Assembly (NCBI GenBank): GCA_001603025.1
Contig: LVAP01000116.1
Coordinates: 1-48,302, forward strand
Source of the DNA: Clostridiales bacterium Firm_10
GTDB lineage: Bacteria > Bacillota > Clostridia > Christensenellales > Aristaeellaceae
Direction: 5' to 3'
DNA: 48,302 bases
The position numbers and the translations under genes are program-made. This document shows, in pieces, positions 7,729-15,151 of this stretch (the stretch's first letter is position 1; each line of letters starts with the position of its first letter). The notes beneath the pieces were generated by a model that was not told where the DNA came from, did not search any database, and saw nothing but the letters and a program-made list of their open reading frames with translations.

Positions 7729-8669
7729 GTTGCACTCCGCTCCGTTTTCCTCGCCCGGCGCCAGCGGACAGTCTCCGCGATGCCTGTTTCAAACGACGTT
7801 TCGGGCCTGAAGCCTGTGTCCCGCGCCAGGGCGCCGATGTCCGCCTCCAGCCGCATCACCTGCCGCGGCCCGTAAGGAACCTCGCCAAAGCCCAGCGGCA
7901 GCGCCGGATCGACGGCGTCGCGCGCCGCCTCCGCAAACGCCCGCAGGGGCCTGACCTCCCCGCTGCCCAGGGGATAGACCTGTCCGTCCCCTCCCCGCTC
8001 GGCCAGCAGGCGCAGCGCTTTCGCCGCATCGTCCGCATAGAGGTAGTCCCACAGCTGTTCGCCTGCCGTCAGCGGGGGCCGGCCGCCGTCCAGGAGGGTG
8101 TCGATCAGGCGGGAAAGCATCGAGCCGTCCCCGTCGCAGGGGCCGTACACGCTCAGCACCCGCGCCCACACATGCCGCAGGCCCAGCTTCGCGCATTCGG
8201 CCCGCGTCATCTGCCCCGCGCACAGCTTGGCCATGCCGTAGCCCGTCTCCGGGAAGCAGGGCGTATCCGCGCGCAGAGGCGCGTCGACGCGGCCGTATTC
8301 CGCCTGGCTTCCGGCGCCCACAAACACCCGGCAGCCCAGCGCCTTCGCCGCGTGCACGGCATCGAGCGCAAAGGCAATGTTCGCGGCCTGCGCGGACATG
8401 TCGTCGCGCGCCGGCCCGGTGGTGCCCGCCCACGCGAGGTGGAAGAAGGCGTCGACAGGACCTGGAATGAGGCCGGGCAGCGCCGCCATGTCGGGCAGGG
8501 CGCAGGAAACCGCGCGCACGCCCGGCGGGAGGCTGGAAAGCCGCGCGCTGCCGGGCCGCGCCACTGCGTACACAACCGCGCCCGCGCGCAGCAGCTCGCG
8601 GCAAAGCGCCGCGCCGATGGCACCTGTCGGCCCAGTCACCACGGCGCTCCTGATCGAACGAACATCCAT
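7725..8669 (-). CDS. NAD(P)-dependent nucleotide-sugar epimerase/reductase (YerF-like position)
   Basis: A 314-residue extended short-chain dehydrogenase with a Rossmann GPTGAIG motif (residues 13-19) and a catalytic Tyr-x3-Lys (YGMAK, about residue 143-147). Relatives include UDP-glucose 4-epimerases and deoxysugar ketoreductases. Its place directly after the thiamine-diphosphate enzyme suggests reduction of the keto group formed there, the role of YerF in the yersiniose pathway; this is inference from context. The start codon at 8669 is one base after the preceding stop, and the GGAGGAA ribosome site lies inside the end of the upstream gene. Confidence 0.82.
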   Translation of the reverse strand: MDVRSIRSAVVTGPTGAIGAALCRELLRAGAVVYAVARPGSARLSSLPPGVRAVSCALPDMAALPGLIPGPVDAFFHLAWAGTTGPARDDMSAQAANIAFALDAVHAAKALGCRVFVGAGSQAEYGRVDAPLRADTPCFPETGYGMAKLCAGQMTRAECAKLGLRHVWARVLSVYGPCDGDGSMLSRLIDTLLDGGRPPLTAGEQLWDYLYADDAAKALRLLAERGGDGQVYPLGSGEVRPLRAFAEAARDAVDPALPLGFGEVPYGPRQVMRLEADIGALARDTGFRPETSFETGIAETVRWRRARKTERSAT

Positions 8670-8670
8670 G

Positions 8671-10512
8671 TTATTCCTCCACCAGCGGTATGAACATGTT
8701 TTCCTTCAGCTCTTCCCGCGGCAGGAAAGGCGCCAGGTCCTCCAGCGGCGGCGAAACGAGCGTGCCGTCCGGCAGGCGCTTTGTGCTGCTCTTGGGCTCC
8801 CACACCTGCGCCGTGTCGGTGAAGATCTCGCAGAAGGCGTAGCCCGGCCAGGCCAGCGCCCGCGCCGCGGCCTCCGCCACCTCAGCGTTGGAACGCGCGC
8901 AGAAATAGGGATAGCCGAACGCCGCGGCGATTTTGGAAAAATCCGGGAACGAGAGGTCCCCGCTCTCCGGGCCGATGCCGATCTTCTTCCGGCCGGCGAA
9001 CAGGTTGTTCTGGGTCAGCCGGATGGAATGATAGCCCCGGTTGTTGATGAGGAACACCTTCACCGGCAGGCGGTTGGTGACGATGGTCTGCAGTTCCTGC
9101 AGGTTCATCATGATGCTGCCGTCGCCTTCCATGCACACGGTGTCCCGCCGTCCGCCCGCCACGCACAGGCCGATGGCCGCGGGGAGGCCGTAGCCCATGG
9201 AGGCGATGGCGTTGTTGATGATGAAGCGCGTGCCCTTCTTGATCACCCAGGTCTGGTGTCCGGCCACGCAGCAGGCGCCGTTCGACACCGCCGTGAGGCT
9301 TCCTTCCGGCAGCGAGCCGCTGATATGCCTGAGCGCAGCGTACACGTTGGCTGTTTCGCCGTTCTCCTGCCAGTGTCGCGGCAGTACGACGGGATATTTC
9401 GCCTTCCAGGCCGCGCAGCGCCCGCGCCAGTCCTCCCGCGCGGAAACGGGGCAGGCCCGCGGCTGCGCGCGCCGCAGCACGGCCTCCATGAAATCCCTCG
9501 CATCCGCCCAGACGGGCAGGTCGACGTGGATGGTGGGTTTTTTCATCTCAGCACGGTCGATGTCCACCATCACGACCTTCGCCGCCCGCGCCCACGTGCC
9601 GAAACTGTAGCCGGTCTGCCGGATGGAAATGCGCGTGCCCACGGCCAGCACCAGGTCGGCGTTCTGCACGGCGAAATTTCCCGGCCGGTCGCCCATATTT
9701 CCGCCCCGCCCACAGTACAGCGGGTGATCGTCCTCAATCAGGTCGATGGCATTCCAGTAGGTCACGACCGGTACGCCCAGCCGCTCGACCATCGCCCGGA
9801 ATGCCGCGAATCCGCCGGACAGCCGGACACCGCCGCCCGCGTAGATCACCGGGCGCTGCGCCGCGGCGATCAGATCAAGTACCTCGTCCACCGTCGCGTC
9901 GTCCGCCGGCGGCGGCAGGGCCGCGTCGTCTTCCGCCGGGTCATAGCCGCGCAGGCTCTCCGTTTCGATAAAGGCGCCCTGAAAGTTCACCGGGATATCG
10001 ACCCACACCGGACCGGGCCGGCCTGTCGTCGCCAGGTGCCAGGCCTTTTCCAGCGCGCGTCGGATGTCGGCGGGATCCTCGATCATCACGGCGTACTTCG
10101 TCATCGGCGCCACGGATTTCACGATGTCATATTCCTGATCGCCCACGGCCCGCAGCGGCAGTCCTTCCGTGAAGCGCATGGCATAGCGGGCGGTGGTGTC
10201 GTAGCGCACCTGCCCGGAGATCACGAACATGGGGATGGAATCCAGCCAGCCGCCTACCACGCCGGTCAGCGCATTGGTGCCGCCCGGCCCGGTGGTCACG
10301 CACACCGCGGCGATCCTGTTGTTCAGCCGCGCATAGGCCTCCGCCGCGATGGCGCAGGCCTGTTCGTGATGATTGTAGACGCAGTTTATCCCCTCATGAT
10401 GCCCGAGCGCGTCGTTCAGGTGCATCGCGCCGCCGCCCACCACCATAAAGCAGTCGGTCACGCCGCGGTCTGCCAGAAACTGCGCCACATAATCCGCAAG
10501 ACGAATCTTCAC
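8671..10512 (-). CDS. Thiamine-diphosphate-dependent enzyme of the acetolactate synthase fold (YerE-like candidate)
   Basis: About 613 residues with the full three-domain acetolactate-synthase layout. The catalytic Glu is in NHHEQA (Glu50), and the cofactor motif runs from GDGS (463-466) to NN (490-491), 27 residues apart. The start is GTG 10512 with GAGGAG 7 nt upstream; an ATG-only search would misplace it far upstream into the gtrA-like gene. There is no small subunit gene, no ilv neighbour, and it sits between rfbFGH homologues and an epimerase. That context argues for a sugar-modifying enzyme: in Yersinia, YerE transfers a two-carbon unit from pyruvate to the 4-keto group of CDP-3,6-dideoxyhexulose. 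The substrate assignment is inference; the family assignment is firm. Confidence 0.85.
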   Translation of the reverse strand: MKIRLADYVAQFLADRGVTDCFMVVGGGAMHLNDALGHHEGINCVYNHHEQACAIAAEAYARLNNRIAAVCVTTGPGGTNALTGVVGGWLDSIPMFVISGQVRYDTTARYAMRFTEGLPLRAVGDQEYDIVKSVAPMTKYAVMIEDPADIRRALEKAWHLATTGRPGPVWVDIPVNFQGAFIETESLRGYDPAEDDAALPPPADDATVDEVLDLIAAAQRPVIYAGGGVRLSGGFAAFRAMVERLGVPVVTYWNAIDLIEDDHPLYCGRGGNMGDRPGNFAVQNADLVLAVGTRISIRQTGYSFGTWARAAKVVMVDIDRAEMKKPTIHVDLPVWADARDFMEAVLRRAQPRACPVSAREDWRGRCAAWKAKYPVVLPRHWQENGETANVYAALRHISGSLPEGSLTAVSNGACCVAGHQTWVIKKGTRFIINNAIASMGYGLPAAIGLCVAGGRRDTVCMEGDGSIMMNLQELQTIVTNRLPVKVFLINNRGYHSIRLTQNNLFAGRKKIGIGPESGDLSFPDFSKIAAAFGYPYFCARSNAEVAEAAARALAWPGYAFCEIFTDTAQVWEPKSSTKRLPDGTLVSPPLEDLAPFLPREELKENMFIPLVEE

Positions 10513-10529
10513 ATCGCTTCTCCTCTGCT

Positions 10530-11024
10530 TCAGCCCCTGTCCCTGAACGCCCAGAATTTGGTGAGCAGGAAATTCAGCGGCGTGGTGACGGCAACGGCGC
10601 ACAGGCTGGCCAGCCAGGGCGCGAAGCCCAGCGCGCTGTTCAGCCACAGCTTCAGGAAATATGACAGCACCAGCGTCGTCGCCATGCTGCACAGCGCCAT
10701 CTTCACAAACGCCCGCCAGCCGCGCCGGGTCCCGTCCGCTTCCGGCCGGAACACGAAGCGGCTGTTCAGGATGAACGAGTTGACCACGCCCGCCGCGAAG
10801 CCCAGCGCCGCGCACACGGCCCAGCGGAAATCGGTCGCCCGGACCGCGCGGCCCAGCACGCTCACTGTGCCCTCGTTCCACACGCGGGCGAACACCACAT
10901 ACAGGCCCAGCATTTCGATGACATAGGACACCACGGTGTTGAGGCCGCCTACCAGCCCGAATTTCACAAACTGCACCAGCGGCTTCAGCTTTCCCTGCCC
11001 CAGCGCCTTCAATCGCTCCATCAT
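10530..11024 (-). CDS. GtrA-family membrane protein
   Basis: A 164-residue protein with four predicted transmembrane helices and the GtrA signature region (FVKFGLVGGLNTVVSY, residues 20-35; the FxxGxxxT pattern). GtrA proteins are thought to flip undecaprenyl-linked sugars made by GtrB. A GtrB-like enzyme is encoded in the same operon at 6775-7728. The gene lies 9 bp after the rfbH-like stop. ATG 11024 has GGAG only 2 nt away; ATG 11021 gives a 5-nt spacer and may be the true start. Confidence 0.85.
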   Translation of the reverse strand: MMERLKALGQGKLKPLVQFVKFGLVGGLNTVVSYVIEMLGLYVVFARVWNEGTVSVLGRAVRATDFRWAVCAALGFAAGVVNSFILNSRFVFRPEADGTRRGWRAFVKMALCSMATTLVLSYFLKLWLNSALGFAPWLASLCAVAVTTPLNFLLTKFWAFRDRG

Positions 11025-11033
11025 CGCTCCATT

Positions 11034-12383
11034 CTATCCCCTCACCGCGTCAATGATGACCTTTGCCATGTAGTCCAGCTTTTCGTCCGTCAGGCCGGGG
11101 TAAACGCCCACCCAGAACGCGCTGTTCATCACAAAATCCGTGTTTTTCAGCCCGCCGCATACCCGGTAGGCATCCGTGCCGCGAATGTCGTCGAAGCACG
11201 GGTGGCGGATCAGGTTGCCGCTGAACAGCAGCCGCGTCTGGATATTGTGCGCCTCGATCCGCCGCGTGATGCCATTGCGGCTCAGTCCGCTTCCCGGCCG
11301 CACGGCCATGATGAAGCCGAACCAGCTGGGCACGCTGTTCTCCGCGGGCTCCGGCAGGATGAGCCTGTCCTGAACGCAGGCCAGCTTTTCCCGCAGGAAC
11401 GCCCAGTTGTGCCGCCGCCGTCCGGTGAAAGCGGCCAGCTTCTTCAGCTGTTCGCACCCGATGGCCGCCTGCATGTCCGTGGCCTTCAGGTTGTAGCCGA
11501 AATGGCTGTAGACATACTTATGATCGTAGCCCTCGGGCAGCTCGCCGTGCCGTCCTTCAAAGCGGCGGCCGCAGGCGTTGTCCTGCCCCGGCTGGCACAC
11601 GCAGTCACGCCCCCAGTCCCGGAAGCTGCGGATCAGCCGGTGCAGCAGGGGATTGCTGGTGTACACGCAGCCGCCTTCCCCCATGGTCATGTGGTGCGGC
11701 GGATAGAACGAGCTGGTGCCGATGTCGCCCCACGCCCCGGTACAGCGCGTTTCGCCGTCAATGGCGTAAAGGCTGCCCAGCGCGTCGCAGTTGTCCTCCA
11801 CCAGCCAGAGATCGTGCCGCCGGCAGAAAGCCCGCACGGCCCGCAGGTCGAAGGGATTGCCCAGCGTGTGCGCGATCATGACGGCCTTCGTCTTTTCGGA
11901 AAGCGCCGCCTCCAGCCGCGCCGCGTCGATGTTGTACTGCGGCACCGTCACATCCACGAACACCGGCACCGCGCCGTACTGCAGGATGGGCGTCACGGTG
12001 GTGGGAAAGCCGCAGGCCACGGTGATGACCTCGTCGCCCCGCCTGATGCGCCGCTCGCCCAGTTCCGGCGCGGTCAGAACCGAGAAGGCAAGCAGGTTCG
12101 CGGAGGAGCCGCTGTTCACCAGACTGGCGTACTTCACGCCCAGCCGCGCGGCGAAATCCCGCTCGAACTCATCAGCAAAGCGGCCAGCCGTCAGCCAGAA
12201 GTCCAGCGTGGCGTCGGTCAGCGCGCCCATCTCCCTTTCGTCGTACACGCGCGAAGCGTAGGGCAGCCGGTCTCCCGGCTCAAAGGGGCGGCTGAGCTGC
12301 GGGGCTTTGAAGCGGCGAAAGTATTCCTCCGCCAGGGCCCTGATCGCCTCGCGCGCCTCCTGTTCGTTTTTCCAGTCAGCCAT
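11034..12383 (-). CDS. rfbH: CDP-6-deoxy-4-hexulose-3-dehydrase (E1, RfbH/DdhC)
   Basis: About 449 residues, a DegT/DnrJ-fold PMP-dependent dehydratase that removes the C3 hydroxyl of CDP-4-keto-6-deoxyglucose. Two diagnostic features are visible. The Schiff-base lysine of aminotransferases is replaced by His (SFYPPHHMTMGEGG, His230). There is also a [2Fe-2S] ligand pattern of Cys199, Cys261, Cys263 and Cys271, close to the C-x57-C-x-C-x7-C of characterised E1. It overlaps the upstream rfbG stop by 8 bp and is followed by gtrA-like and the thiamine-diphosphate enzyme. E1 needs an electron-donating reductase (E3/DdhD); none is encoded in this window. The ATG at 12383 is preferred over 12407 because it matches the start of homologues and has a GAGAAGAG site. 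Confidence 0.93.
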   Translation of the reverse strand: MADWKNEQEAREAIRALAEEYFRRFKAPQLSRPFEPGDRLPYASRVYDEREMGALTDATLDFWLTAGRFADEFERDFAARLGVKYASLVNSGSSANLLAFSVLTAPELGERRIRRGDEVITVACGFPTTVTPILQYGAVPVFVDVTVPQYNIDAARLEAALSEKTKAVMIAHTLGNPFDLRAVRAFCRRHDLWLVEDNCDALGSLYAIDGETRCTGAWGDIGTSSFYPPHHMTMGEGGCVYTSNPLLHRLIRSFRDWGRDCVCQPGQDNACGRRFEGRHGELPEGYDHKYVYSHFGYNLKATDMQAAIGCEQLKKLAAFTGRRRHNWAFLREKLACVQDRLILPEPAENSVPSWFGFIMAVRPGSGLSRNGITRRIEAHNIQTRLLFSGNLIRHPCFDDIRGTDAYRVCGGLKNTDFVMNSAFWVGVYPGLTDEKLDYMAKVIIDAVRG

Positions 12384-13446
12384 CGCTCTTCTCTCCCAGG
12401 AACGCATTGATTTCCCGATCCATCTCCGCGGGTACGTCGCCGCCCGCCAGCCACACGCGGCTCCATGCGACTGTTTCCGCCACCGCCCGGCCGATGCGCC
12501 AGCGCGGCGCCCAGTCGAAGGTCCGCCGGAGCTTGCCGCAGTCCAACCGGAGGAGACTGGCCTCGTGGGGGGCGCTCGCCTCCGCTTTGTTTTCCCAGCG
12601 CGCGCCGCCGCCCCATGCCCGGCAAAACAGCTCGACCAGCTCGCCGGTGGTCAGGCAGTCGCCGTCGTCCGGGCCGACGTTGTACCAGCCCGCCAGGCGG
12701 CGGTCCTCATGCTGCCCCGCCGCGATCATCAGGTAGGCGTACAGCGGCTCCAGCACGTGCTGATACGGCCTCACCGAATCCGGGTTGCGCACGCCGATCG
12801 CCCGGCCCGCCGCGGCGGCGCGCACGCAGTCCGGAATGATGCGGTCCGCGGCGAAATCGCCGCCGCCGATCACGTTGCCCGCCCGGGCGGTGGAAACCGC
12901 CGGCGCGTCCGGCCCGCCAAAGAAGCTGGACGCATAGCTGTGCGTGACCAGCTCCGAACAGCTCTTGGAGTTGGAATAGGGGTCGAAGCCATCCAGCGGC
13001 TCGTCCTCGCGGTAGCCCTCCACGCGCTCCAGGTTCTTGTACACCTTGTCGGTGGTCACGTTCAGCACGCTGCGCGCCCCCGGCGCGAGCCGGACGCACT
13101 CCATCAGGTTCACCGTGCCCATCGCGTTGGTCTCATAGGTGCCGCGGGGATCCCGGTAGCCTTCCCGCACGATGGGCTGCGCCGCCAGGTGGAAAACCAC
13201 CTCGGGCCGCGCCGCCTCATAAGCCGCGCGCAGGCGGCTGAAATCGCGCACATCGCCGACAACGCTGGCAATCTTCCCGCCAACGCCGGACAGGGCAAAC
13301 AGACTCGCGCCGGCCGGCGGCTCCAGGGCATAGCCTGTCACGATCGCGCCCGCGCCCGTCAGCATGCGGCACAGCCAGCTGCCCTTAAAGCCCGTGTGCC
13401 CCGTGATGAACACGCGCCGCCCGCGGTAAAACGCCATCACATTCAT
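12376..13446 (-). CDS. rfbG: CDP-glucose 4,6-dehydratase (RfbG/DdhB)
   Basis: About 356 residues, the usual length. An SDR-type dehydratase with an N-terminal ITGHTGFKGSW NAD motif, diagnostic of RfbG-type enzymes, TTDKVYKN in the active-site region and YSNSK as the catalytic Tyr-x3-Lys. It converts CDP-glucose to CDP-4-keto-6-deoxyglucose. The start ATG overlaps the rfbF stop (ATGA, 13443-13446). The frame is open far upstream, but this overlap and the match to family N-termini fix the start. Confidence 0.93.
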   Translation of the reverse strand: MNVMAFYRGRRVFITGHTGFKGSWLCRMLTGAGAIVTGYALEPPAGASLFALSGVGGKIASVVGDVRDFSRLRAAYEAARPEVVFHLAAQPIVREGYRDPRGTYETNAMGTVNLMECVRLAPGARSVLNVTTDKVYKNLERVEGYREDEPLDGFDPYSNSKSCSELVTHSYASSFFGGPDAPAVSTARAGNVIGGGDFAADRIIPDCVRAAAAGRAIGVRNPDSVRPYQHVLEPLYAYLMIAAGQHEDRRLAGWYNVGPDDGDCLTTGELVELFCRAWGGGARWENKAEASAPHEASLLRLDCGKLRRTFDWAPRWRIGRAVAETVAWSRVWLAGGDVPAEMDREINAFLGEKSDG

Positions 13447-14225
13447 CGGTCCTGCCACACCTTCCACGGGGCGCGGCCCGCCGCCCACAGCTTTTCGAGG
13501 GTCTCCAGCTCGCGTCGGTTGTCCATGCACTGCCAGTATCCGCGGTGCATGAAGCTCATCAGCTGTCCTTCTTCGGCCAGCTTCTGCAGCGGCCCGCGCT
13601 CGAGCACGGTCTGGTCGCCTTCCAGATAGTCGAATATGCCGGGGTTGAACACCATGTAGCCCGCGTTGATGGGCGTGGCGTCGCGGGCGTTCTTCTCGCG
13701 GAAGGCGTGCACCGCGTTGTCGCCGCCGATATCCAGCAGCCCTTTCTCCGGCTGCTGTACCACCGCGGTCAGCGTGGCGATTTTTCCATGCGAGCGGTGG
13801 AAGGCGAGCAGGTCGCCGATGTTCACGTCGCACACGCCGTCGCCATAGGTCATCATGAACGGCTCGTCGTCCACAAAGGGCCGGATGCGCCGGATTCGTC
13901 CGCCGGTCATGGTATCCAGCCCGGTATCCACCACCGTCACCCGCCACTTTTCGCAGCGCCCTGTGAGCGCCTCCACGTGGCAGCCCTCGGTGAAATCGAA
14001 GGTGACGTCGTTGGCGTTCAGGAAATAATCGGCGAACCACTGCTTCACCACGTGCTGCTTGTAGCCTGCGCAAATGATGAACTCGCGGAACCCGTAGTGA
14101 TCGTATTCCTTCATGATATGCCACAGGATCGGCATGCCGCCGATCTCGATCATGGGCTTCGGCTTGAACTGGGACTCCTCGCTGATGCGCGTCCCATATC
14201 CGCCCGCCAGCAGAACAACCTTCAT
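13443..14225 (-). CDS. rfbF: Glucose-1-phosphate cytidylyltransferase (RfbF/DdhA)
   Basis: A 260-residue nucleotidyltransferase with the LAGGYGTRISEES signature and KPKPMIEIGG substrate loop typical of RfbF, including the MTYGDGVCDV metal-binding Asp region near residue 130. It makes CDP-glucose, the first step of the CDP-3,6-dideoxyhexose pathway. It is followed directly by rfbG (4-bp overlap) and rfbH, the canonical order. GGAGG lies 7-8 nt before the ATG. The gap to the upstream 50-codon gene is 54 bp. Confidence 0.95.
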   Translation of the reverse strand: MKVVLLAGGYGTRISEESQFKPKPMIEIGGMPILWHIMKEYDHYGFREFIICAGYKQHVVKQWFADYFLNANDVTFDFTEGCHVEALTGRCEKWRVTVVDTGLDTMTGGRIRRIRPFVDDEPFMMTYGDGVCDVNIGDLLAFHRSHGKIATLTAVVQQPEKGLLDIGGDNAVHAFREKNARDATPINAGYMVFNPGIFDYLEGDQTVLERGPLQKLAEEGQLMSFMHRGYWQCMDNRRELETLEKLWAAGRAPWKVWQDR

Positions 14226-14279
14226 AATGCGCCCTCCGGATGAAATCTTGAGTGTCGGTTTGCGCCGGGTGAAAGCCGA

Positions 14280-14432
14280 TTATTCCCCGGCCGCCGTCTG
14301 GGCCGCGCGCTGCATGGGCAGCAGCCTGGGCGGCAGGCCCAGCACACAGGCACGAATCAGCGGCGTGAGGATCAGGATGATCAGCACGATCAGCCCCGCC
14401 CTCACAAAGCGGTTTCTCAGCAGTCTCTTCAC
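14280..14432 (-). CDS. Small single-pass membrane protein (50 residues)
   Basis: An unrecognised small gene with strong signs of being real. It starts at GTG 14432, which overlaps the stop of the upstream nucleotidyltransferase (GTGA, 14429-14432), and has GGGGGAGG 5 nt upstream. The product begins [13 protein letters not shown], then one hydrophobic helix (about residues 13-27, LIVLIILILTPLI), then a short Pro/Arg/Gln tail. Basic residues before the helix predict the N-terminus inside. It lies between two sugar-nucleotide genes of the same operon, with translational coupling. A role as a membrane anchor or regulator of the exporter or transferases is only a guess. Confidence 0.68.
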   Translation of the reverse strand: MKRLLRNRFVRAGLIVLIILILTPLIRACVLGLPPRLLPMQRAAQTAAGE

Positions 14433-15151
14433 AGCAGCCTCCCCCGCGCGGTTCCGGCCGCGCCGCCCCGGTCCGCAAAGTCCCGTTGGGCCCTTTCATA
14501 GTCCTCGGGAACGCCGATGTCGATGAAGTAGCCCCCGCCCGGCCAGACATACATGGGCATGAGGCCGACACGCCGCTCCATGAAATCCCTTTCAAAGGAG
14601 AACTTCTCCGGCATCCCGTCCAGCAGGTCTCGCCGCACGGCGTAAATTCCGCCGTTGATGTCGCCCTCGGCGCGGGGGCGCTTTTCCTCAAAGCCCGTGA
14701 TGCGCCCGTTCTCGCTGAGGATCACGCCGTAGCGTTCAAAATCCGTCATGCGCCGGGAGGCAACCACCAGCGGGGCGTCCTTCTCCGCGGCAAAGCGCAG
14801 CATGCCGTCCAGGTCCACGTCGAAAAAGGTGTCGCCGTTGACGATGACCACCCGCTCCCCGCGGCAGAACGTCAGCCCCTGCCGGATTGCCCCGCCCGTA
14901 AGCAGCGGCGCGTCCTCGCTGGAATAGACGATCTCCGCGCCGCGGTAAGCGCCGCCGAAGTGCGCGCGGATGAGCTCCTGTCGATAGCCCACGGCAAGCA
15001 CGATCCGGGTCGCGCCCTTGTCCGTAAGGTCATCCAGCACGTACTCCAGAAACGGCCGGCCGCACACCGGCGCCATGGGCTTGGGCACATCCGCCACCAC
15101 GTGCCGCAAGCGCGTGCCGAAGCCGCCCGCCAATACGACCGCTTCCATCAC
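14429..15151 (-). CDS. Sugar-1-phosphate nucleotidyltransferase (HddC-like)
   Basis: A 240-residue nucleotidyltransferase of the mannose-1-phosphate guanylyl / HddC group. It has [12 protein letters not shown] with [14 protein letters not shown] at the N-terminus and NGDTFFDVD as the metal site (about residue 104). It activates a sugar phosphate, different from the CDP-glucose of rfbF, so the polymer should contain at least a second activated sugar (inference). The ATG overlaps the preceding glycosyltransferase stop (ATGA, 15148-15151). Sugar and nucleotide cannot be read off; D-glycero-D-manno-heptose and mannose-type substrates are the family precedents. Confidence 0.82.
   Translation of the reverse strand: MMEAVVLAGGFGTRLRHVVADVPKPMAPVCGRPFLEYVLDDLTDKGATRIVLAVGYRQELIRAHFGGAYRGAEIVYSSEDAPLLTGGAIRQGLTFCRGERVVIVNGDTFFDVDLDGMLRFAAEKDAPLVVASRRMTDFERYGVILSENGRITGFEEKRPRAEGDINGGIYAVRRDLLDGMPEKFSFERDFMERRVGLMPMYVWPGGGYFIDIGVPEDYERAQRDFADRGGAAGTARGRLL

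Noticed and set aside
8671-10512. Acetolactate synthase (IlvB) for branched-chain amino acids
   Set aside because: The fold fits, but there is no ilvN, ilvC or leu gene nearby, and the gene is embedded between CDP-dideoxysugar genes; the sugar role is more likely, though unproven.
8671-10881. A longer form of the thiamine-diphosphate enzyme starting inside the GtrA-like gene
   Set aside because: The extra residues are out of frame with the real GtrA protein, and the GTG at 10512 has an ideal ribosome site and matches the family start.
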